DNA of 64,000 nt from Actinomycetes bacterium (GTDB lineage: Bacteria; Actinomycetota; Acidimicrobiia; Acidimicrobiales; RAAP-2), in assembly GCA_021778895.1 (NCBI GenBank), contig JAJYBR010000002.1:1-64000 (forward strand), given 5' to 3'. Below the pieces are notes generated by a model. That model was not told where the DNA came from and did not search any database. It saw only the letters and a program-made list of their open reading frames with translations. How positions within the stretch are numbered: position 1 is the first letter of the stretch; each line of letters starts with the position of its first letter. The translations under genes were made by a program, and so were the position numbers. Below, in pieces: positions 1 to 9,387 of the stretch.

Positions 1-653
1 GGGGCGGGCCGGGCCGCCGCGGCGGCCACGGCGCGCGACAGGCCGAGGGCCCGGGCGCGCCCGGCGGCGCTGAGGCGGACGTTGCGGCTGGACAAGGCCA
101 GGCCGTCGTCCTCGCGCACGATCGGGCAGGCCGTGACCTCAACCGCGAACCCGAGGTCGGCGACCATCTGGCGCACCATGGCGAGCTGCTGGAAGTCCTT
201 CTCGCCGAAGTAGGCCCGGCCCGGGCCGGTGACGGCGAAGAGCTTGGCGACGACGCTCGCCACGCCGTCGAAGTGGCCCGGACGGTCGGCCCCCTCCAGG
301 TGCTCGGTCATCCCGCCCACGTGCACCGTCGTGGCCACGGGCGCAGGGTAGGTCGGCCACATCTCCTCCAGGCTCGGCTCGACCAGCAGGTCCACGCCGA
401 GCGCGGCGGCCCGCTCCCGGTCGGCCTCGGGCGTGCGGGGGTAGACCCGCAGGTCGGCGGCGTCGTTGAACTGGCGCGGGTTGACGAAGATGGTCAGGAC
501 CACGTAGTCGCCCCGGGCCTGCGCGGCCCGCACCAGCGAGTCGTGGCCCGCGTGCAGGGCGCCCATGGTGGGCACGAGTCCGACGGTGCGACCCCGCTGG
601 CGCGCGGCCTGCGCCGCGTGGCGCCACGCGTCGAGGTCGCTGACCGCCTCCAT
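1..653 (-). CDS. panC: Pantothenate synthetase (3' end outside window)
   Basis: Pantoate-beta-alanine ligase, the ATP-dependent last step of pantothenate synthesis in the cytosol. About 217 codons are visible and the gene runs off the left edge. The N-terminal segment reads [14 protein letters not shown], whose HAGH is the HxGH nucleotide-binding signature, and further on [10 protein letters not shown] matches the conserved KDxQQ region. The start ATG at 651-653 overlaps the stop of the upstream DUF2520 gene as ATGA, so the two are probably translationally coupled. It is the last visible gene of the minus-strand cofactor operon. Family assignment is firm; the length cannot be compared because the C-terminus is missing. 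Confidence 0.93.
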   Translation of the reverse strand, partial: MEAVSDLDAWRHAAQAARQRGRTVGLVPTMGALHAGHDSLVRAAQARGDYVVLTIFVNPRQFNDAADLRVYPRTPEADRERAAALGVDLLVEPSLEEMWPTYPAPVATTVHVGGMTEHLEGADRPGHFDGVASVVAKLFAVTGPGRAYFGEKDFQQLAMVRQMVADLGFAVEVTACPIVREDDGLALSSRNVRLSAAGRARALGLSRAVAAAAARPA

Positions 654-1366
654 CAGGCCGGCAGGGACACGTCGCGGTCGCGCAGCGCCAGGGCCTCGCG
701 GGCCAGGGCCACGTAGGTGTCGCGCTCCTCGGGCGGCAGCGCGGCCAGGTGCGCGTCGATGGTGGCCATGTCGCCACGGGAGGCCGGGCCCGTCAGGGCG
801 GCGCGCGGGCCCCGCGCGGCCGCGTCGTCCAGGGCCTGGCGCGACAGGTCGAGGAAGTCGGCCAGCTCCAGCCCGCTCAGGCGCGCCAGGCGCTCCACGT
901 GGCCCAGCAGGGCCACCAGGTGGTTGGCCGCGACGGCGGCGGTCGCGTGGTAGAGGGCGCGGCGCTCGTCGGGGACACGGATCACGCGTCCTTCGAGCGA
1001 GGCCACCACCTGAAGGACCAGGTCGTCGCCGGCCACCGCGTAGGTCGCCCCGACCAGGCGGTGCGCGCCGACGCGCGGCGAGGACAGCACGGCCAGCGGG
1101 TGCAGCGAGGCCACGCGCGGGTGCCCGGCCAGCGGCGCCAGGGTCAGCGAGCCGGCGATGTGGGCCACGACGCGCCCCGCGTCGGGCGCCAGGCGCGCGG
1201 CGGTCTCGGCGACCGCGTCGTCGGGCGTGGCCAGCAGCACGAGGCGGGCCGGGCCCACCGCGGCGAGCTGGTCGTGGTGCACCAGGCGCACCCGGTGCCC
1301 GTGGGCACTCAGGGCGCGGGCGAAGGACTGGCCGGCACGGCCGACCCCGACGATGGCGATTTCCAT
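653..1366 (-). CDS. Rossmann-fold DUF2520 protein
   Basis: 237-residue NAD(P)-binding protein. The N-terminus is a Rossmann fold with GVGRAGQ as the dinucleotide-binding glycine motif (residues 7-13) and a substrate-region segment ASLHPLAV near residue 87. The second half is the helical DUF2520 domain, similar in layout to 6-phosphogluconate dehydrogenase and ketopantoate reductase. It sits between folK and panC and overlaps the panC start (ATGA). From that position, a role as a ketopantoate-reductase-like enzyme in pantothenate synthesis is an inference; the family has no settled function that I know of. The ATG at 1366 is preceded by GGGGGAGCC, a fair ribosome binding site. Confidence 0.8.
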   Translation of the reverse strand: MEIAIVGVGRAGQSFARALSAHGHRVRLVHHDQLAAVGPARLVLLATPDDAVAETAARLAPDAGRVVAHIAGSLTLAPLAGHPRVASLHPLAVLSSPRVGAHRLVGATYAVAGDDLVLQVVASLEGRVIRVPDERRALYHATAAVAANHLVALLGHVERLARLSGLELADFLDLSRQALDDAAARGPRAALTGPASRGDMATIDAHLAALPPEERDTYVALAREALALRDRDVSLPA

Positions 1367-1402
1367 GGCTCCCCCCGTTCCGGCCCCGAAGGTGCCGTTC
1401 GG

Positions 1403-1870
1403 TCACTCCACTTCGTCGAGTGTACCCAGCACGGCGACCTTCCCGCCCGCGTCCGCCACGGCCGGCGCCGAGACCAGGTCCGGTGCCAGCTCGCGCCACG
1501 GCACCAGGACGAAGGCGCGCTCGAAGGCGCGGGGGTGCGGGACGGTCAGCTCGGGGTCGTCGCTGGTGTAGCCGTCGATCCAGATCACGTCGACGTCGAG
1601 GGTGCGGGGCCCCCAGCGGACGGTGCGCTCGCGGCCCCGCGCGTCCTCGGCGCGCCGGGCCCGCTCGAGCAGCGCGGCCGGCGGCGCCTCGGTCGTCACC
1701 TCGACGACCAGGTTCCAGAAGTCCGGCTGGGCGACGCCGCCGACCGGCTCGGTCACGTAGACCCGCGAGACCCGCACGGGCTCGCCCGCGGCCACCGCCG
1801 CGACGCCGGCCACCAGGTGCGCGCGCCGGTCACCCAGGTTCGACCCGAGGGAGAAGAACGCCCGCCTCAC
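1403..1870 (-). CDS. folK: 6-hydroxymethyl-7,8-dihydropterin pyrophosphokinase
   Basis: HPPK transfers pyrophosphate from ATP to 6-hydroxymethyl-dihydropterin, the step before dihydropteroate synthase. The 155 residues are normal for the family. The N-terminal [11 protein letters not shown] is the HPPK signature, and [13 protein letters not shown] holds the paired aspartates that bind magnesium. [14 protein letters not shown] is also conserved. The GTG start at 1868-1870 overlaps the folB stop (GTGA), which fixes the start. It belongs to the folate run folE-folP-X-folB-folK. Confidence 0.95.
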   Translation of the reverse strand: MRRAFFSLGSNLGDRRAHLVAGVAAVAAGEPVRVSRVYVTEPVGGVAQPDFWNLVVEVTTEAPPAALLERARRAEDARGRERTVRWGPRTLDVDVIWIDGYTSDDPELTVPHPRAFERAFVLVPWRELAPDLVSAPAVADAGGKVAVLGTLDEVE

Positions 1871-2229
1871 CGCTGCACGCGGCGGCGCACGCCGACGGTC
1901 GCGACGTCCTCGACGACCGGGGGGCGCAGTTTGCGCGCCGTCACCGTTACGGCCTCGAGCTCGCCGTCACTGGCCAGCACCGCCCGGGCCACGTGGTCGG
2001 CCAGCGCCTCGAGCAGCTGGAAGCGGCCCTCGCTCGCCACCCGGGCCGCCAGGGCCAGGACCGCGCCGTAGTCCGTCGTGGCCGCGACGTCGTCGACCTG
2101 GCCGGCGCGCTCCAGGGGACGCTCCAGGTCGAGGTCCATCTCGACGGGCTGCTCGCGGTGGCGCTCGTGCTCCAGGACGCCCACCACCACCGACACCCGC
2201 AGGCCGCGCAGCTCGATCCGGTCGCTCAC
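1867..2229 (-). CDS. folB: Dihydroneopterin aldolase
   Basis: Cleaves 7,8-dihydroneopterin to 6-hydroxymethyl-dihydropterin and glycolaldehyde. About 120 residues, normal size. The opening DRIELRGLRVSVVVGVLEHE matches the family start (IxLxGLxxxxxHGVxxxE), with V-L replacing the usual H-G. The DYGAVLALA segment and the Glu of FQLLEALAD follow. The GTG at 2227-2229 with GGAGGGGGCC just upstream is the best start; longer readings run into the gene before. The stop overlaps the folK start. Confidence 0.92.
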   Translation of the reverse strand: MSDRIELRGLRVSVVVGVLEHERHREQPVEMDLDLERPLERAGQVDDVAATTDYGAVLALAARVASEGRFQLLEALADHVARAVLASDGELEAVTVTARKLRPPVVEDVATVGVRRRVQR

Positions 2230-2242
2230 CGCGGCCCCCTCC

Positions 2243-2737
2243 TCACGGTGCCTCGGGCAGGTCCGAGAGCATCGCGCGGCCGTCGGGGCCGAGCGAGCGC
2301 CGGAAGAGCCGCTCGACGAGGGCGATGGCCGGGGGCACGGCCACGGTGCCGCTCCAGACCAGGTAGCCCGCGACCACTCCGAGGATGCGGTCCGAGACGT
2401 CGTCACCGTGCAGGAGCGTCACCTGGCCCGAGGCCGCCGACGCCGCCAGGTCCCGGTAGCACGCCGACAGCACGTCGCGCTGGCCCGAGCCCGTGCGCAG
2501 GCCGTAGTGGACGCTCACCATCCCGTGCGCCTCGTAGGCGGTGGCGTTGGGCCACAGCGGGAGCAGCGAGACGATCCGGGTGAAGCCCTGGTGCTGGAGC
2601 CAGAGCAGCTCCTCGTCGCGGCGGACCCGCCGGTGGACGGCGGTCGAGCCGCCGGGCCGCTCGGCGACCGCCAGGCGGCCCCGGTAGACCCAGGTGAAGC
2701 CCCGCGGCTCGATCCCGACGGACCACTTGGACTTCAC
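2243..2737 (-). CDS. Degenerate dual-specificity-phosphatase-like protein
   Basis: 164-residue protein between folP and folB. Its fold signature resembles the cysteine-dependent tyrosine/dual-specificity phosphatases: a strand-helix core (WLQHQGFTRIVSLLPLW) followed by VTLLHGDDVSDRILGVVAGYL. The P-loop of such enzymes is HCx5R; here it reads HG-DDVSD-R, so the catalytic Cys is Gly. It should therefore lack phosphatase activity, though it could bind a phosphate or a pterin phosphate. The GTG start at 2735-2737 overlaps the folP stop (GTGA), so it is made with the folate enzymes. A link to removing phosphate from dihydroneopterin triphosphate is tempting but speculative given the missing Cys. 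Confidence 0.6.
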   Translation of the reverse strand: MKSKWSVGIEPRGFTWVYRGRLAVAERPGGSTAVHRRVRRDEELLWLQHQGFTRIVSLLPLWPNATAYEAHGMVSVHYGLRTGSGQRDVLSACYRDLAASAASGQVTLLHGDDVSDRILGVVAGYLVWSGTVAVPPAIALVERLFRRSLGPDGRAMLSDLPEAP

Positions 2738-3531
2738 GCGACCGCCTCGGAACGGCGCCCGACCAGCAGGTCGCGCGCCTGGGCGGTCGCCGCGACGTCG
2801 TGGACGCGCACCAGGTCCACCCCGCAGGCCATGGCCCACGTGGCGGTGGCGAGGGACGCCTCCAGGCGCTCGGCGACGTTGGCCGTCCCGGTCAGGGTGT
2901 CGAGGAAGCGCTTGCGGCTGGTGCCCACGAGGACGTCGGCCCCGTAGCCGTGGGCCAGGGTCACGATCTCGCCCAGGTGCCCGAGCAGGGCCCAGTTCTC
3001 GTCGGCGGTCTTGGAGAACCCGATGCCCGGGTCGAGCCACAGCCGGGGGACCCCGGCGCTGCGCGCGCGCACCGCCCGCTCCTCCAGGAAGGCCACGACC
3101 TCGCCGACGATGTCGGGGGAGGTCGGCGCCTCGGGGGTGGTGGCGGGCAGGCCCCGGCTGTGCATGGCCACGATCCCGACGCCGAGCTCGCCGGCCAGCT
3201 CGACCAGCTCGCCGGTGACGTCATTGATGATCGTCGCCCCCGCCGCGACGGTGGCCCGCGCCACCTCGGGCTTGGACGTGTCGACCGAGACCACGACCTC
3301 GCCGGCCAGCGCCGCCACGACCGGCACCACCCGCGCGATCTCCTCGTCGGTGCTCACCAGGGTCGCCCCCGGACGCGTCGACTCCCCGCCGATGTCGATG
3401 ACGTCGGCGCCGGCCACCCGCAAGGACCGGCCGCGCTCGATGGCGGCGAGCGTCGTCGGGGTGCGCGAGTCGGGGAAGAAGGAGTCGGGAGTGACGTTGA
3501 CGATCCCCATGACGCGGGGGCTCAGCGCCAC
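2734..3531 (-). CDS. folP: Dihydropteroate synthase
   Basis: Condenses p-aminobenzoate with 6-hydroxymethyl-dihydropterin pyrophosphate; the sulfonamide target. 265 residues. [15 protein letters not shown] is the pterin-binding N-terminal signature, [12 protein letters not shown] the second, then [26 protein letters not shown] and VGTSRKRFL. Two starts are possible: GTG at 3529-3531, overlapping folE by 10 bp, or ATG at 3508-3510 directly before GIVNVTPDS. The longer form is listed because of the coupling, but the family often begins close to the shorter one. Confidence 0.95.
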   Translation of the reverse strand: MALSPRVMGIVNVTPDSFFPDSRTPTTLAAIERGRSLRVAGADVIDIGGESTRPGATLVSTDEEIARVVPVVAALAGEVVVSVDTSKPEVARATVAAGATIINDVTGELVELAGELGVGIVAMHSRGLPATTPEAPTSPDIVGEVVAFLEERAVRARSAGVPRLWLDPGIGFSKTADENWALLGHLGEIVTLAHGYGADVLVGTSRKRFLDTLTGTANVAERLEASLATATWAMACGVDLVRVHDVAATAQARDLLVGRRSEAVA

Positions 3532-4103
3532 GGGGAGCGCCTCTGGTGGATGTACTCGAGGGCCTCGGCGCGATAGGCCGGGTCGTCACGGAAGATGCCG
3601 CGCACCGCCGAGGTCACGGTCGTGGCTCCGGGCTTCTTGACCCCGCGCATGGACATGCAGAAGTGCTCGGCCTCGAGCACCACGATGGAGCCGCGCGGAT
3701 GCAGCTCGTGCTCGAGCGCCTCGACGATCTGGGTCGTCATCCGCTCTTGGACCTGCAGGCGCCGCGCGTAGCCCTCGACGAGGCGGGCCATCTTGGACAG
3801 CCCGGTGATGCGGCCGTCGGGCCCGGGCAGGTAGGCGACGTGGGCCTGGCCCACGAAGGGCAGCAGGTGGTGCTCGCACAGCGACGTGAAGGCGATGTCG
3901 CGCACCATGACCATCTCGTCGTGCCCGGCCTCGAAGGTGACGCGCAGGTGCTCGCCCGGGTCGGCCTCGATGCCCTCGAACAGCTCGACGTACATGTCGG
4001 CCACCCGGCGCGGCGTGTCGACGACGCCCTCGCGCTCGGGGTCCTCGCCGATCGCCGCGAGCAGCTCGCGCACCAGGCGCTCGACGCGCGGCCGGTCGAC
4101 CAC
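3522..4103 (-). CDS. folE: GTP cyclohydrolase I
   Basis: Converts GTP to 7,8-dihydroneopterin triphosphate, the first step of folate synthesis. 193 residues. Zinc ligands are visible in [10 protein letters not shown] and in [10 protein letters not shown] (the HxxC pair), with the substrate motifs [14 protein letters not shown] and TRR between. The GTG at 4101-4103 shares one base with the stop of hpt and gives the normal family N-terminus ([20 protein letters not shown]). Neighbours hpt upstream and folP downstream fit the usual tilS-hpt-(ftsH)-folE-folP order, but ftsH is absent here. Confidence 0.95.
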   Translation of the reverse strand: MVDRPRVERLVRELLAAIGEDPEREGVVDTPRRVADMYVELFEGIEADPGEHLRVTFEAGHDEMVMVRDIAFTSLCEHHLLPFVGQAHVAYLPGPDGRITGLSKMARLVEGYARRLQVQERMTTQIVEALEHELHPRGSIVVLEAEHFCMSMRGVKKPGATTVTSAVRGIFRDDPAYRAEALEYIHQRRSPWR

Positions 4104-4672
4104 TAGACGGCGCCCACGTAGGTGTAGATGGCGTCCAGGTTGCGGTAGCGCTCGGCCACGTCGAGGCCGTAGCCCACCACGAAGGACGGACCGATGGAGA
4201 AGCCGACGTAGCGCAGGTCCTGCTCGACGCGCTGCTCGCCCTCCTTGAGCAGCAGCGCGCAGACCTCGAGGCTGCGCGGCTCGCGCGCCCCCAGGTACTG
4301 GCGCAGGTAGTTGAGGGTCAGGCCCGAGTCGACGACGTCCTCGATCACCAGGACGTCGCGTCCCACCAGGTCGACGTCGAGGTCCTTGACGATGCGCACC
4401 ACGCCGCTCGTCTTGGTCGCCGCCCCGTAGCTCGAGACGGCCATGAAGTCGACCTCGACGGGCAGCTCGATCGCGCGCATCAGGTCCGACATGAAGTTGA
4501 CGGCCCCCTTCAGCACCCCGACCAGCAGCGGGGGCCGCCCGGCGTAGTCCCGCGTGATCTGGGCGCCCAGCTCGCTGACGCGCTGGGCCAGCTCCGCCGA
4601 CGACACGACGACCTCCCCCAGATCGTGCGCCGCCCAGTGCGCGTCCACGGCCGCATCCGCAGGGGAGTCCAT
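4103..4672 (-). CDS. hpt: Hypoxanthine phosphoribosyltransferase
   Basis: Purine salvage: hypoxanthine or guanine plus PRPP to IMP or GMP. 189 residues with a slightly long N-terminus. The PRPP-binding loop is [14 protein letters not shown], the flexible loop is SSYG, and the [10 protein letters not shown] and [15 protein letters not shown] regions are typical. The ATG at 4670-4672 lies 27 bp after the tilS stop. Type I PRTase family; the start could be slightly internal but no better site is seen. Confidence 0.94.
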   Translation of the reverse strand: MDSPADAAVDAHWAAHDLGEVVVSSAELAQRVSELGAQITRDYAGRPPLLVGVLKGAVNFMSDLMRAIELPVEVDFMAVSSYGAATKTSGVVRIVKDLDVDLVGRDVLVIEDVVDSGLTLNYLRQYLGAREPRSLEVCALLLKEGEQRVEQDLRYVGFSIGPSFVVGYGLDVAERYRNLDAIYTYVGAV

Positions 4673-4699
4673 GTCGGCAAAGCGTAGCGGAGCGGGTCC

Positions 4700-5584
4700 T
4701 CAGCCTCCCTCGTCGAGGCGGAGACGCCGCCCCGAGCGGCTGAGCCGGTGGCCCCCGCCGAGCTCGGCGGCCCGCGCGTGCCCCTCGACGACCGCGATGG
4801 CGCGCTCGACCTCGGCCGAGGAGGGCGGATGGCGCTCCTCGTCGAGGCGCAGGCGCTCGCGCAACCAGCGCCGCAGGCGGGCCCGCGGCCAGCTGGTCAG
4901 CTCGCGGCAGTCGACCTCGCCGAGGGCCCGCGCGTCGGCCGCCACCTCGTCGAGCCACCGGCGCTCCTCGGCCAGCAGGCCGGCCTGGCGCGCGAGCAGC
5001 GGCACGACGTCGCGCTCGGCCACCGCGTCGAGCAGCGGCACCACCTGGTGGCGCACCCGATTGCGCACGAAGCGCAGGTCGTCGTTGGACTCGTCGTGGG
5101 CGAACGGCACGCCCGCCGCCTCCACGAAGGTGCGCAGCGCGGCCCGCCGCAGGCCGATCAGCGGCTTGGTCGGGTCGCCGACGAGGGGGCTCAGGCCATC
5201 GACGCCCGCCCCGCGCAGCAGGTTCACCAGGACCGTCTCGGCCAGGTCGTCCATGGTGTGCCCGGTCAGCGCCCCCGCGGGCAGCAGCCCGCGCCGCGCC
5301 GCGCGCGCCCGGGCCTCGAGATTGGGCCCCGGCGCGACGGCCGTGCGGTGGATGGTGACCGGCGTGGCGAGGCGCTGCCCCATCTCGGCGACCAGGGCGG
5401 CGTCGCGGACGCTCGCCGCGCGCAAGCCGTGGTCGACGTGGTGGACGTGCACCTCGAGGCCCGCCGCTTGGGCCAGCAGCCACAGGCCGACTGAGTCCGG
5501 CCCGCCCGACACCGCCAGGTCGACCGCCGTGCCCGCCGGCGGGAAGCGGCACAGCGCCAGCAGCGCCTCGGCGGGGTCGCCCAC
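4700..5584 (-). CDS. tilS: tRNA(Ile)-lysidine synthetase
   Basis: Modifies cytidine 34 of tRNA-Ile(CAU) to lysidine using ATP and lysine. 294 residues, i.e. the short form. [10 protein letters not shown] is the PP-loop (SGGxDS) near residue 25; [26 protein letters not shown] and [14 protein letters not shown] are all diagnostic. The GTG start at 5582-5584 lies 9 bp after the znuB stop, so transcription probably continues from the zinc transporter genes into tilS-hpt-fol. Confidence 0.95.
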   Translation of the reverse strand: MGDPAEALLALCRFPPAGTAVDLAVSGGPDSVGLWLLAQAAGLEVHVHHVDHGLRAASVRDAALVAEMGQRLATPVTIHRTAVAPGPNLEARARAARRGLLPAGALTGHTMDDLAETVLVNLLRGAGVDGLSPLVGDPTKPLIGLRRAALRTFVEAAGVPFAHDESNDDLRFVRNRVRHQVVPLLDAVAERDVVPLLARQAGLLAEERRWLDEVAADARALGEVDCRELTSWPRARLRRWLRERLRLDEERHPPSSAEVERAIAVVEGHARAAELGGGHRLSRSGRRLRLDEGG

Positions 5585-5593
5585 GGCGCCAGG

Positions 5594-6424
5594 CTAGGCC
5601 GCGACGCGCTGGCCGTGGACCTGGCCCACGCGCGAGCGGACCCGAGCACCCAGGTAGGCCAGCGACGCCAGCGCCGTGATCCAGAAGCTGGTCGGCCCCC
5701 CGATCCAGATGGCGAGCGCCAGGCCGATCCACGAGGACGCCAGGGCCAGGGCCATCGCCAGGACCAGCGCGCGCGCCGGCCGGCCGGTGAGGGCCGCCGC
5801 CGTGGCCGCCGGCGCGACGAGGAGGGCGAAGACCAGCAGCACGCCCACGATCTGGATCGCCACGACCGTCGTCAGCGCCAGCAGGCTCATGAACAGCACC
5901 GAGTAGGCCATCGGCGAGACGCCGCGCACCGCGGCCGACTGCGCGTCGACCGACACGAACAGCAAGGGTCGATAGACCAGAGAGACCGTGAGCAGCACCG
6001 CCGCCGACAGGCCCGCCACCAGCCAGACGTCCCCCGTCGTGACCCCGAGGATCTGTCCGAACAGGATCGAGTACGTCGCGTTGGCGTAACCGCTGTAGAG
6101 CGAGATGAAGAGCACACCGAGTCCCAAGGCGGCCGTCAGGGTGACCCCGACGACCGCGTCGCGGTCGTCCAGGGAGGCGCCCGCCAGGCCGATCACCAGT
6201 CCGGCGCCGAGACAGAAGACCAGGAGACCCGCGACGGGGGCCAGGCCCAGCAGCACCGCACCGGCGGCCCCGGCGAAGCCGATGTGGCCGATGGCGTGGG
6301 CGGCGAAGGCCTGGCGGCGCAGCACCACGAAGTAGCCCACCGCCCCCGCGGCCAGCGACACCGCGGTGACCGCGTAGATGGCGTTCTGGACGAAGGAGAA
6401 GCCGAGCAGCGTCGTCAGGCTCAT
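5594..6424 (-). CDS. znuB: Metal ABC transporter permease (ZnuB type)
   Basis: Integral membrane subunit of an ABC-3 family metal importer, 276 residues with about eight hydrophobic segments. The segment [23 protein letters not shown] [15 protein letters not shown] near residue 200 is the family's transmembrane signature, and [10 protein letters not shown] near residue 45 is conserved. ATG at 6422-6424 overlaps the ATPase stop (ATGA). Linkage to the Zur-type regulator suggests zinc; manganese cannot be ruled out. Confidence 0.88.
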   Translation of the reverse strand: MSLTTLLGFSFVQNAIYAVTAVSLAAGAVGYFVVLRRQAFAAHAIGHIGFAGAAGAVLLGLAPVAGLLVFCLGAGLVIGLAGASLDDRDAVVGVTLTAALGLGVLFISLYSGYANATYSILFGQILGVTTGDVWLVAGLSAAVLLTVSLVYRPLLFVSVDAQSAAVRGVSPMAYSVLFMSLLALTTVVAIQIVGVLLVFALLVAPAATAAALTGRPARALVLAMALALASSWIGLALAIWIGGPTSFWITALASLAYLGARVRSRVGQVHGQRVAA

Positions 6425-7272
6425 CGCGTCACCTCGTCGTAGACCTCGTCCAGGTGGGCGTGGGGGTCCTCGTTCTCGTGGACGTGCCCGTGGGGGTGCG
6501 GGTGGGCGAACTCCTCGTCGAGGCCCACGATCACGCGGCGCCCCCGGGCCGTGTGGACGATCTCGATGGGATGCCCGTAGAGCTCGCTCAGCGTGGCCTC
6601 GTTGACCACGTCGTCGGGGCTGCCGCAGCGGACGTGGCCGCGCGCGATCCACACCACGCGGTCCACGATGGGCGCCAGCGGGTTGAGGTCGTGGGCCACG
6701 ACCAGCACGGCCGCGCCCGTCTGGTCGCGCACCAGGTTGATGAGGTCGACGACCTCGGCTTGGGCGGCGAGGTCCAGCCCAGCCAGGGGCTCGTCGAGCA
6801 GCAGGAGCTCGGGGCGAAAGACGGTGGCGTGCGCGATGGCGATGCGCTGGTGCTGCCCGCCCGAGAGCGTGCGCAGCGGCCGATCGGCGAAGGTCGTCGT
6901 CCCGGTCAGGGCGAGGGCGCGCGCCACGACGTCGGCCCGGGCGCGGTCGCGCCGCCACCCGACGGTCGGCCCGTCGTAGCCGAGGCCCACGTAGTCGCGG
7001 CCCGTCATGGTGGACAGGGTGTCGGCCGCCCGCGACTGGGCCACGTAGCCGACCCGGGGGTCGCCTCGGTGGGGCGGCGCCCCGAAGACCGACACCGCGC
7101 CCGCGCTCAGGGGCACCAGGCCCACGACGGCGCGCAGCAGCGTGGACTTGCCCGCCCCGTTCGGTCCCAGCACCGCGGCGACCGCGCCGCGCTCCAGGCG
7201 GAACGTCGCGCCCTGCCAGATCACGCGGCGGTCCAGGGTGACGGCGGCATCGCGAACCTCGAGAACACTCAT
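6421..7272 (-). CDS. znuC: Metal ABC transporter ATP-binding protein (ZnuC type)
   Basis: Cytoplasmic ATPase of the importer, 283 residues. Walker [10 protein letters not shown], signature [14 protein letters not shown] and Walker [13 protein letters not shown] are intact, with the switch His in VVAHDLN. The C-terminal extension is His-rich ([14 protein letters not shown], then DPHAHLDE), which may bind metal. ATG at 7270-7272 overlaps the znuA stop (ATGA) and has GGAAGG about ten bases upstream; a second ATG at 7279-7281 is in frame but too close to that site. Confidence 0.92.
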   Translation of the reverse strand: MSVLEVRDAAVTLDRRVIWQGATFRLERGAVAAVLGPNGAGKSTLLRAVVGLVPLSAGAVSVFGAPPHRGDPRVGYVAQSRAADTLSTMTGRDYVGLGYDGPTVGWRRDRARADVVARALALTGTTTFADRPLRTLSGGQHQRIAIAHATVFRPELLLLDEPLAGLDLAAQAEVVDLINLVRDQTGAAVLVVAHDLNPLAPIVDRVVWIARGHVRCGSPDDVVNEATLSELYGHPIEIVHTARGRRVIVGLDEEFAHPHPHGHVHENEDPHAHLDEVYDEVTR

Positions 7273-8192
7273 GGTGCGCATCCTTCCTTTTGCAGGGCGT
7301 GGCGAATCGCGCCGATCACGTGGCGCAGCTGGACCACGTCGCTCGGGGCCGTCAGCGTCTCGGTGACCCGGACGACCGGCACCCCGTGGGCCTGGGCCAC
7401 CCGGACCATCTCCTGGGTGAGCGGCGTCGCCGTCTGCACGTTGTCGACGAGCAGGGCCGGGTGGTGGGTCAGCTGGACCAGGGCCAGCGCCAGGTCGTGG
7501 ATCGAGGGGTCGACCGAGTTGCCAATCGCCAGGCGCAGGGGCTCGGGCGTCACGATGCGCAGCCCCATCGCCGAGACCAGGTAGGTGGCGACGTCCTCGG
7601 TGGCCGCGACCGGCACGCCCGCACAGACCCGCTTGATGGCGCGGACCTGGCCGGCGAGCTGCGCCAGCTCGCCCGAGACCTGCCGCGCGCGGCGGGCGAT
7701 CGCCGGGCCGCTCGGCAGCGACGCCAGGCGGGCGGCCAGCGCCGCGACCATCCGGCGCGCGGCGGTGAGGTCGTAGAAGAGGTGGGGGTTCTGGCCCGTC
7801 GAGACGTGCATCAGGTGGGCCACGTCGATCACGGCGACGGGCTGGGACCGCGCCGCGACCAGCTGGGACAGCCACGCGTCGTAGCCGGCGCCGTTCTCGA
7901 TGATGAGCGTCGCCTGGGCGACGTGCGTGGCGTCCGCGGGCGTCGCCTCGTGGTTGTGGGGGTCGGCGTTGGGATCGCTCAGCAAGGAGACGACCTTCGC
8001 GTCGGGTCCCACGACCGCACGGGCCAGCGCGGCCCACTCCGAGACGCCCGCGACGATGACGGGGCGTGCGGGTTGGGGACGGCTCGCCCCGCCGGCCGCC
8101 GGCCCGGCGGCCGGGGTCAGCACACTGGCCGCGCCCAGGGCCAACGCCCCGGCCGCGGCCACGACCACCCCGCGTCTCCAGACTGGAATCAT
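7269..8192 (-). CDS. znuA: Metal ABC transporter substrate-binding protein (ZnuA type)
   Basis: Extracytoplasmic metal-binding component, 307 residues. A hydrophobic signal segment (residues 8-28) is followed by a mature ZnuA/TroA fold: DPHNHEATPAD gives the first metal His region, GQNPHLFYD the second, and ATEDVATYLV and IGNSVDPS the C-lobe. No lipobox Cys is seen, so it may stay in the membrane by its signal anchor or be secreted. The long His-rich loop of E. coli ZnuA is not present. The start ATG at 8190-8192 lies inside an operator-like palindrome and 7 bases after a TAACAT box, so the mRNA is probably leaderless. Confidence 0.88.
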   Translation of the reverse strand: MIPVWRRGVVVAAAGALALGAASVLTPAAGPAAGGASRPQPARPVIVAGVSEWAALARAVVGPDAKVVSLLSDPNADPHNHEATPADATHVAQATLIIENGAGYDAWLSQLVAARSQPVAVIDVAHLMHVSTGQNPHLFYDLTAARRMVAALAARLASLPSGPAIARRARQVSGELAQLAGQVRAIKRVCAGVPVAATEDVATYLVSAMGLRIVTPEPLRLAIGNSVDPSIHDLALALVQLTHHPALLVDNVQTATPLTQEMVRVAQAHGVPVVRVTETLTAPSDVVQLRHVIGAIRHALQKEGCAP

Positions 8193-8220
8193 TCCACATA
8201 TGTTATCTGGAATCGTTCTG
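8184..8220. promoter_or_regulatory. Pair of Zur/Fur-type operator palindromes between znuA and zur
   Basis: Two copies of a 13-bp near-palindrome lie 24 bp apart: TGGAATCATTCCA at 8184-8196 and TGGAATCGTTCTG at 8208-8220. The first covers the znuA start codon and presumed transcription start; the second lies over the upstream promoter region of both genes. They flank the minus-strand -10 box TAACAT (8200-8205). The arrangement fits repression of znuA and of zur itself by a Fur-family dimer. Confidence 0.65.
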
Positions 8221-8239
8221 TATTACAAGCGCAGGGGAC

Positions 8240-8245
8240 TACACT
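8240..8245 (+). promoter_or_regulatory. -10 box of zur (leaderless)
   Basis: TACACT ends six bases before the GTG start at 8252, so the transcript should begin at or near the start codon. The second operator copy (8208-8220) covers the -35 position. Confidence 0.55.
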
Positions 8246-8251
8246 GGCCCC

Positions 8252-8644
8252 GTGGCCACCGAGCGCAACACCGCCCAGCGGCGCGCCATCCTCGAGGGAC
8301 TGGCCCGCACGGCGGGCTTCATCAGCGCGCGGGACCTGCACGCGGCCGTCGGGGGCCAGGGCACCACGGTGTCGCTGGCCACCGTCTACGCACAGTTGCG
8401 CCGCCTGGTGGAGGCCGGCCAGGTCGACGTGGTCATGACCGAGCGCGGCGAGAGCCTCTTTCGCCGCTGTGCGACCGATGCCCACCACCACCACCTCTCG
8501 TGCCGGGAGTGCGGGGCGACCGTCGACATCGACGCACCCCTGCTGGAGCGCTTCACCGCCGAGCTCGGCGAGCGCACCGGCTACGACGACCTCTCCCACG
8601 TCCTCGAGCTGACCGGGCGGTGCCCCGCGTGTCGGGCCCAGTGA
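8252..8644 (+). CDS. zur: Fur-family regulator, probably Zur
   Basis: 130-residue metal-dependent repressor. The N-terminal winged helix (TAQRRAILEGL ... ISARDLHAAV ... VSLATVYAQLRRLVEAG) is followed by the metal-binding region DAHHHHLSCRECG and a closing pair CPAC, i.e. two CxxC motifs forming the structural zinc site. Divergent from znuACB with paired operators between, so zinc-responsive control is the most likely role. No SD is visible; GTG at 8252 follows a TACACT box by six bases. Confidence 0.88.
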   Translation: MATERNTAQRRAILEGLARTAGFISARDLHAAVGGQGTTVSLATVYAQLRRLVEAGQVDVVMTERGESLFRRCATDAHHHHLSCRECGATVDIDAPLLERFTAELGERTGYDDLSHVLELTGRCPACRAQ

Positions 8645-9387
8645 GCGCCACGGGCGCGCTGCCCGTCCTGGACCTGCCGGCGGCCTGGACGCCCGGCGTG
8701 CGCGCCTTCGTCACGACCCGCGCCGGCGGGGTCAGTGCCGCCCCCTTCGACACGCTCAACCTGGGCGACCACGTGGGCGACGACCCCGCGTCGGTCGCCG
8801 AGAACCGGCGCCGGGTCGCTGCCGCGGCCCGTGTGGCCCCGGTCTCCCTGATCACCATGGACCAGTGCCACGGCCGCGAGGTCGCCTGGGCCGCCCCGGG
8901 AGCCCCGGCCCCGGCCGACGCGCTGGTGTGCGAGCGCGACGACCTGGCCCTCGCGGTGCTGGTCGCCGACTGCCTGCCCCTGGTGCTGTGCGACCCGGAG
9001 TCCGAGCGCTTCGCCGTCGTACACGCCGGGTGGCGCGGCCTCGACGCCGGCGTGCTCGCCGCGACGCTCGCCCACTTCGCGGAGCCACGCCGCGTGTTCG
9101 CGGCGATCGGGCCCGGCATCTCGCCCGCGCGCTACCAGGTGGGCCCGGAGGTCGCGGCGCGCTTCGCTGACGTCCCGGGCGCCCTGGCGCCCGACGCGGG
9201 CGACCGCTCGCGCCTGGACCTGGTGGCCGTGGCGGTCGCCCAGCTCCACCAGCTGGGCCTGGCCCCCGACCAGGTGCACCGGGTCGACGCGGCCACCGAC
9301 GACAACGCCCTCTTCTTCTCGCACCGCGCCGGGGCGCCGACCGGCCGGGTGGCCCTCGTCGCCCGTCGCGACCCGGGGGCGTCGTGA
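8641..9387 (+). CDS. pgeF: Peptidoglycan editing factor (YfiH/PgeF, laccase-domain family)
   Basis: 248-residue cytosolic enzyme of the multicopper-oxidase-like YfiH family, known to hydrolyse misincorporated amino acids from UDP-MurNAc. Conserved metal ligands sit in MDQCHGREV, VLVADCLPLVL and VVHAGWRGL; the tail RDPGAS is short. The GTG at 8641-8643 overlaps the zur stop (GTGA) and the gene's own stop overlaps murL the same way. Placement directly before murL and murD2 supports the cell-wall precursor quality-control role. Confidence 0.9.
   Translation: MSATGALPVLDLPAAWTPGVRAFVTTRAGGVSAAPFDTLNLGDHVGDDPASVAENRRRVAAAARVAPVSLITMDQCHGREVAWAAPGAPAPADALVCERDDLALAVLVADCLPLVLCDPESERFAVVHAGWRGLDAGVLAATLAHFAEPRRVFAAIGPGISPARYQVGPEVAARFADVPGALAPDAGDRSRLDLVAVAVAQLHQLGLAPDQVHRVDAATDDNALFFSHRAGAPTGRVALVARRDPGAS

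Noticed and set aside
3522..5732. Long minus ORF extending folE upstream
   Set aside because: Overlaps hpt and tilS in the wrong frame; high GC keeps shadow frames open.
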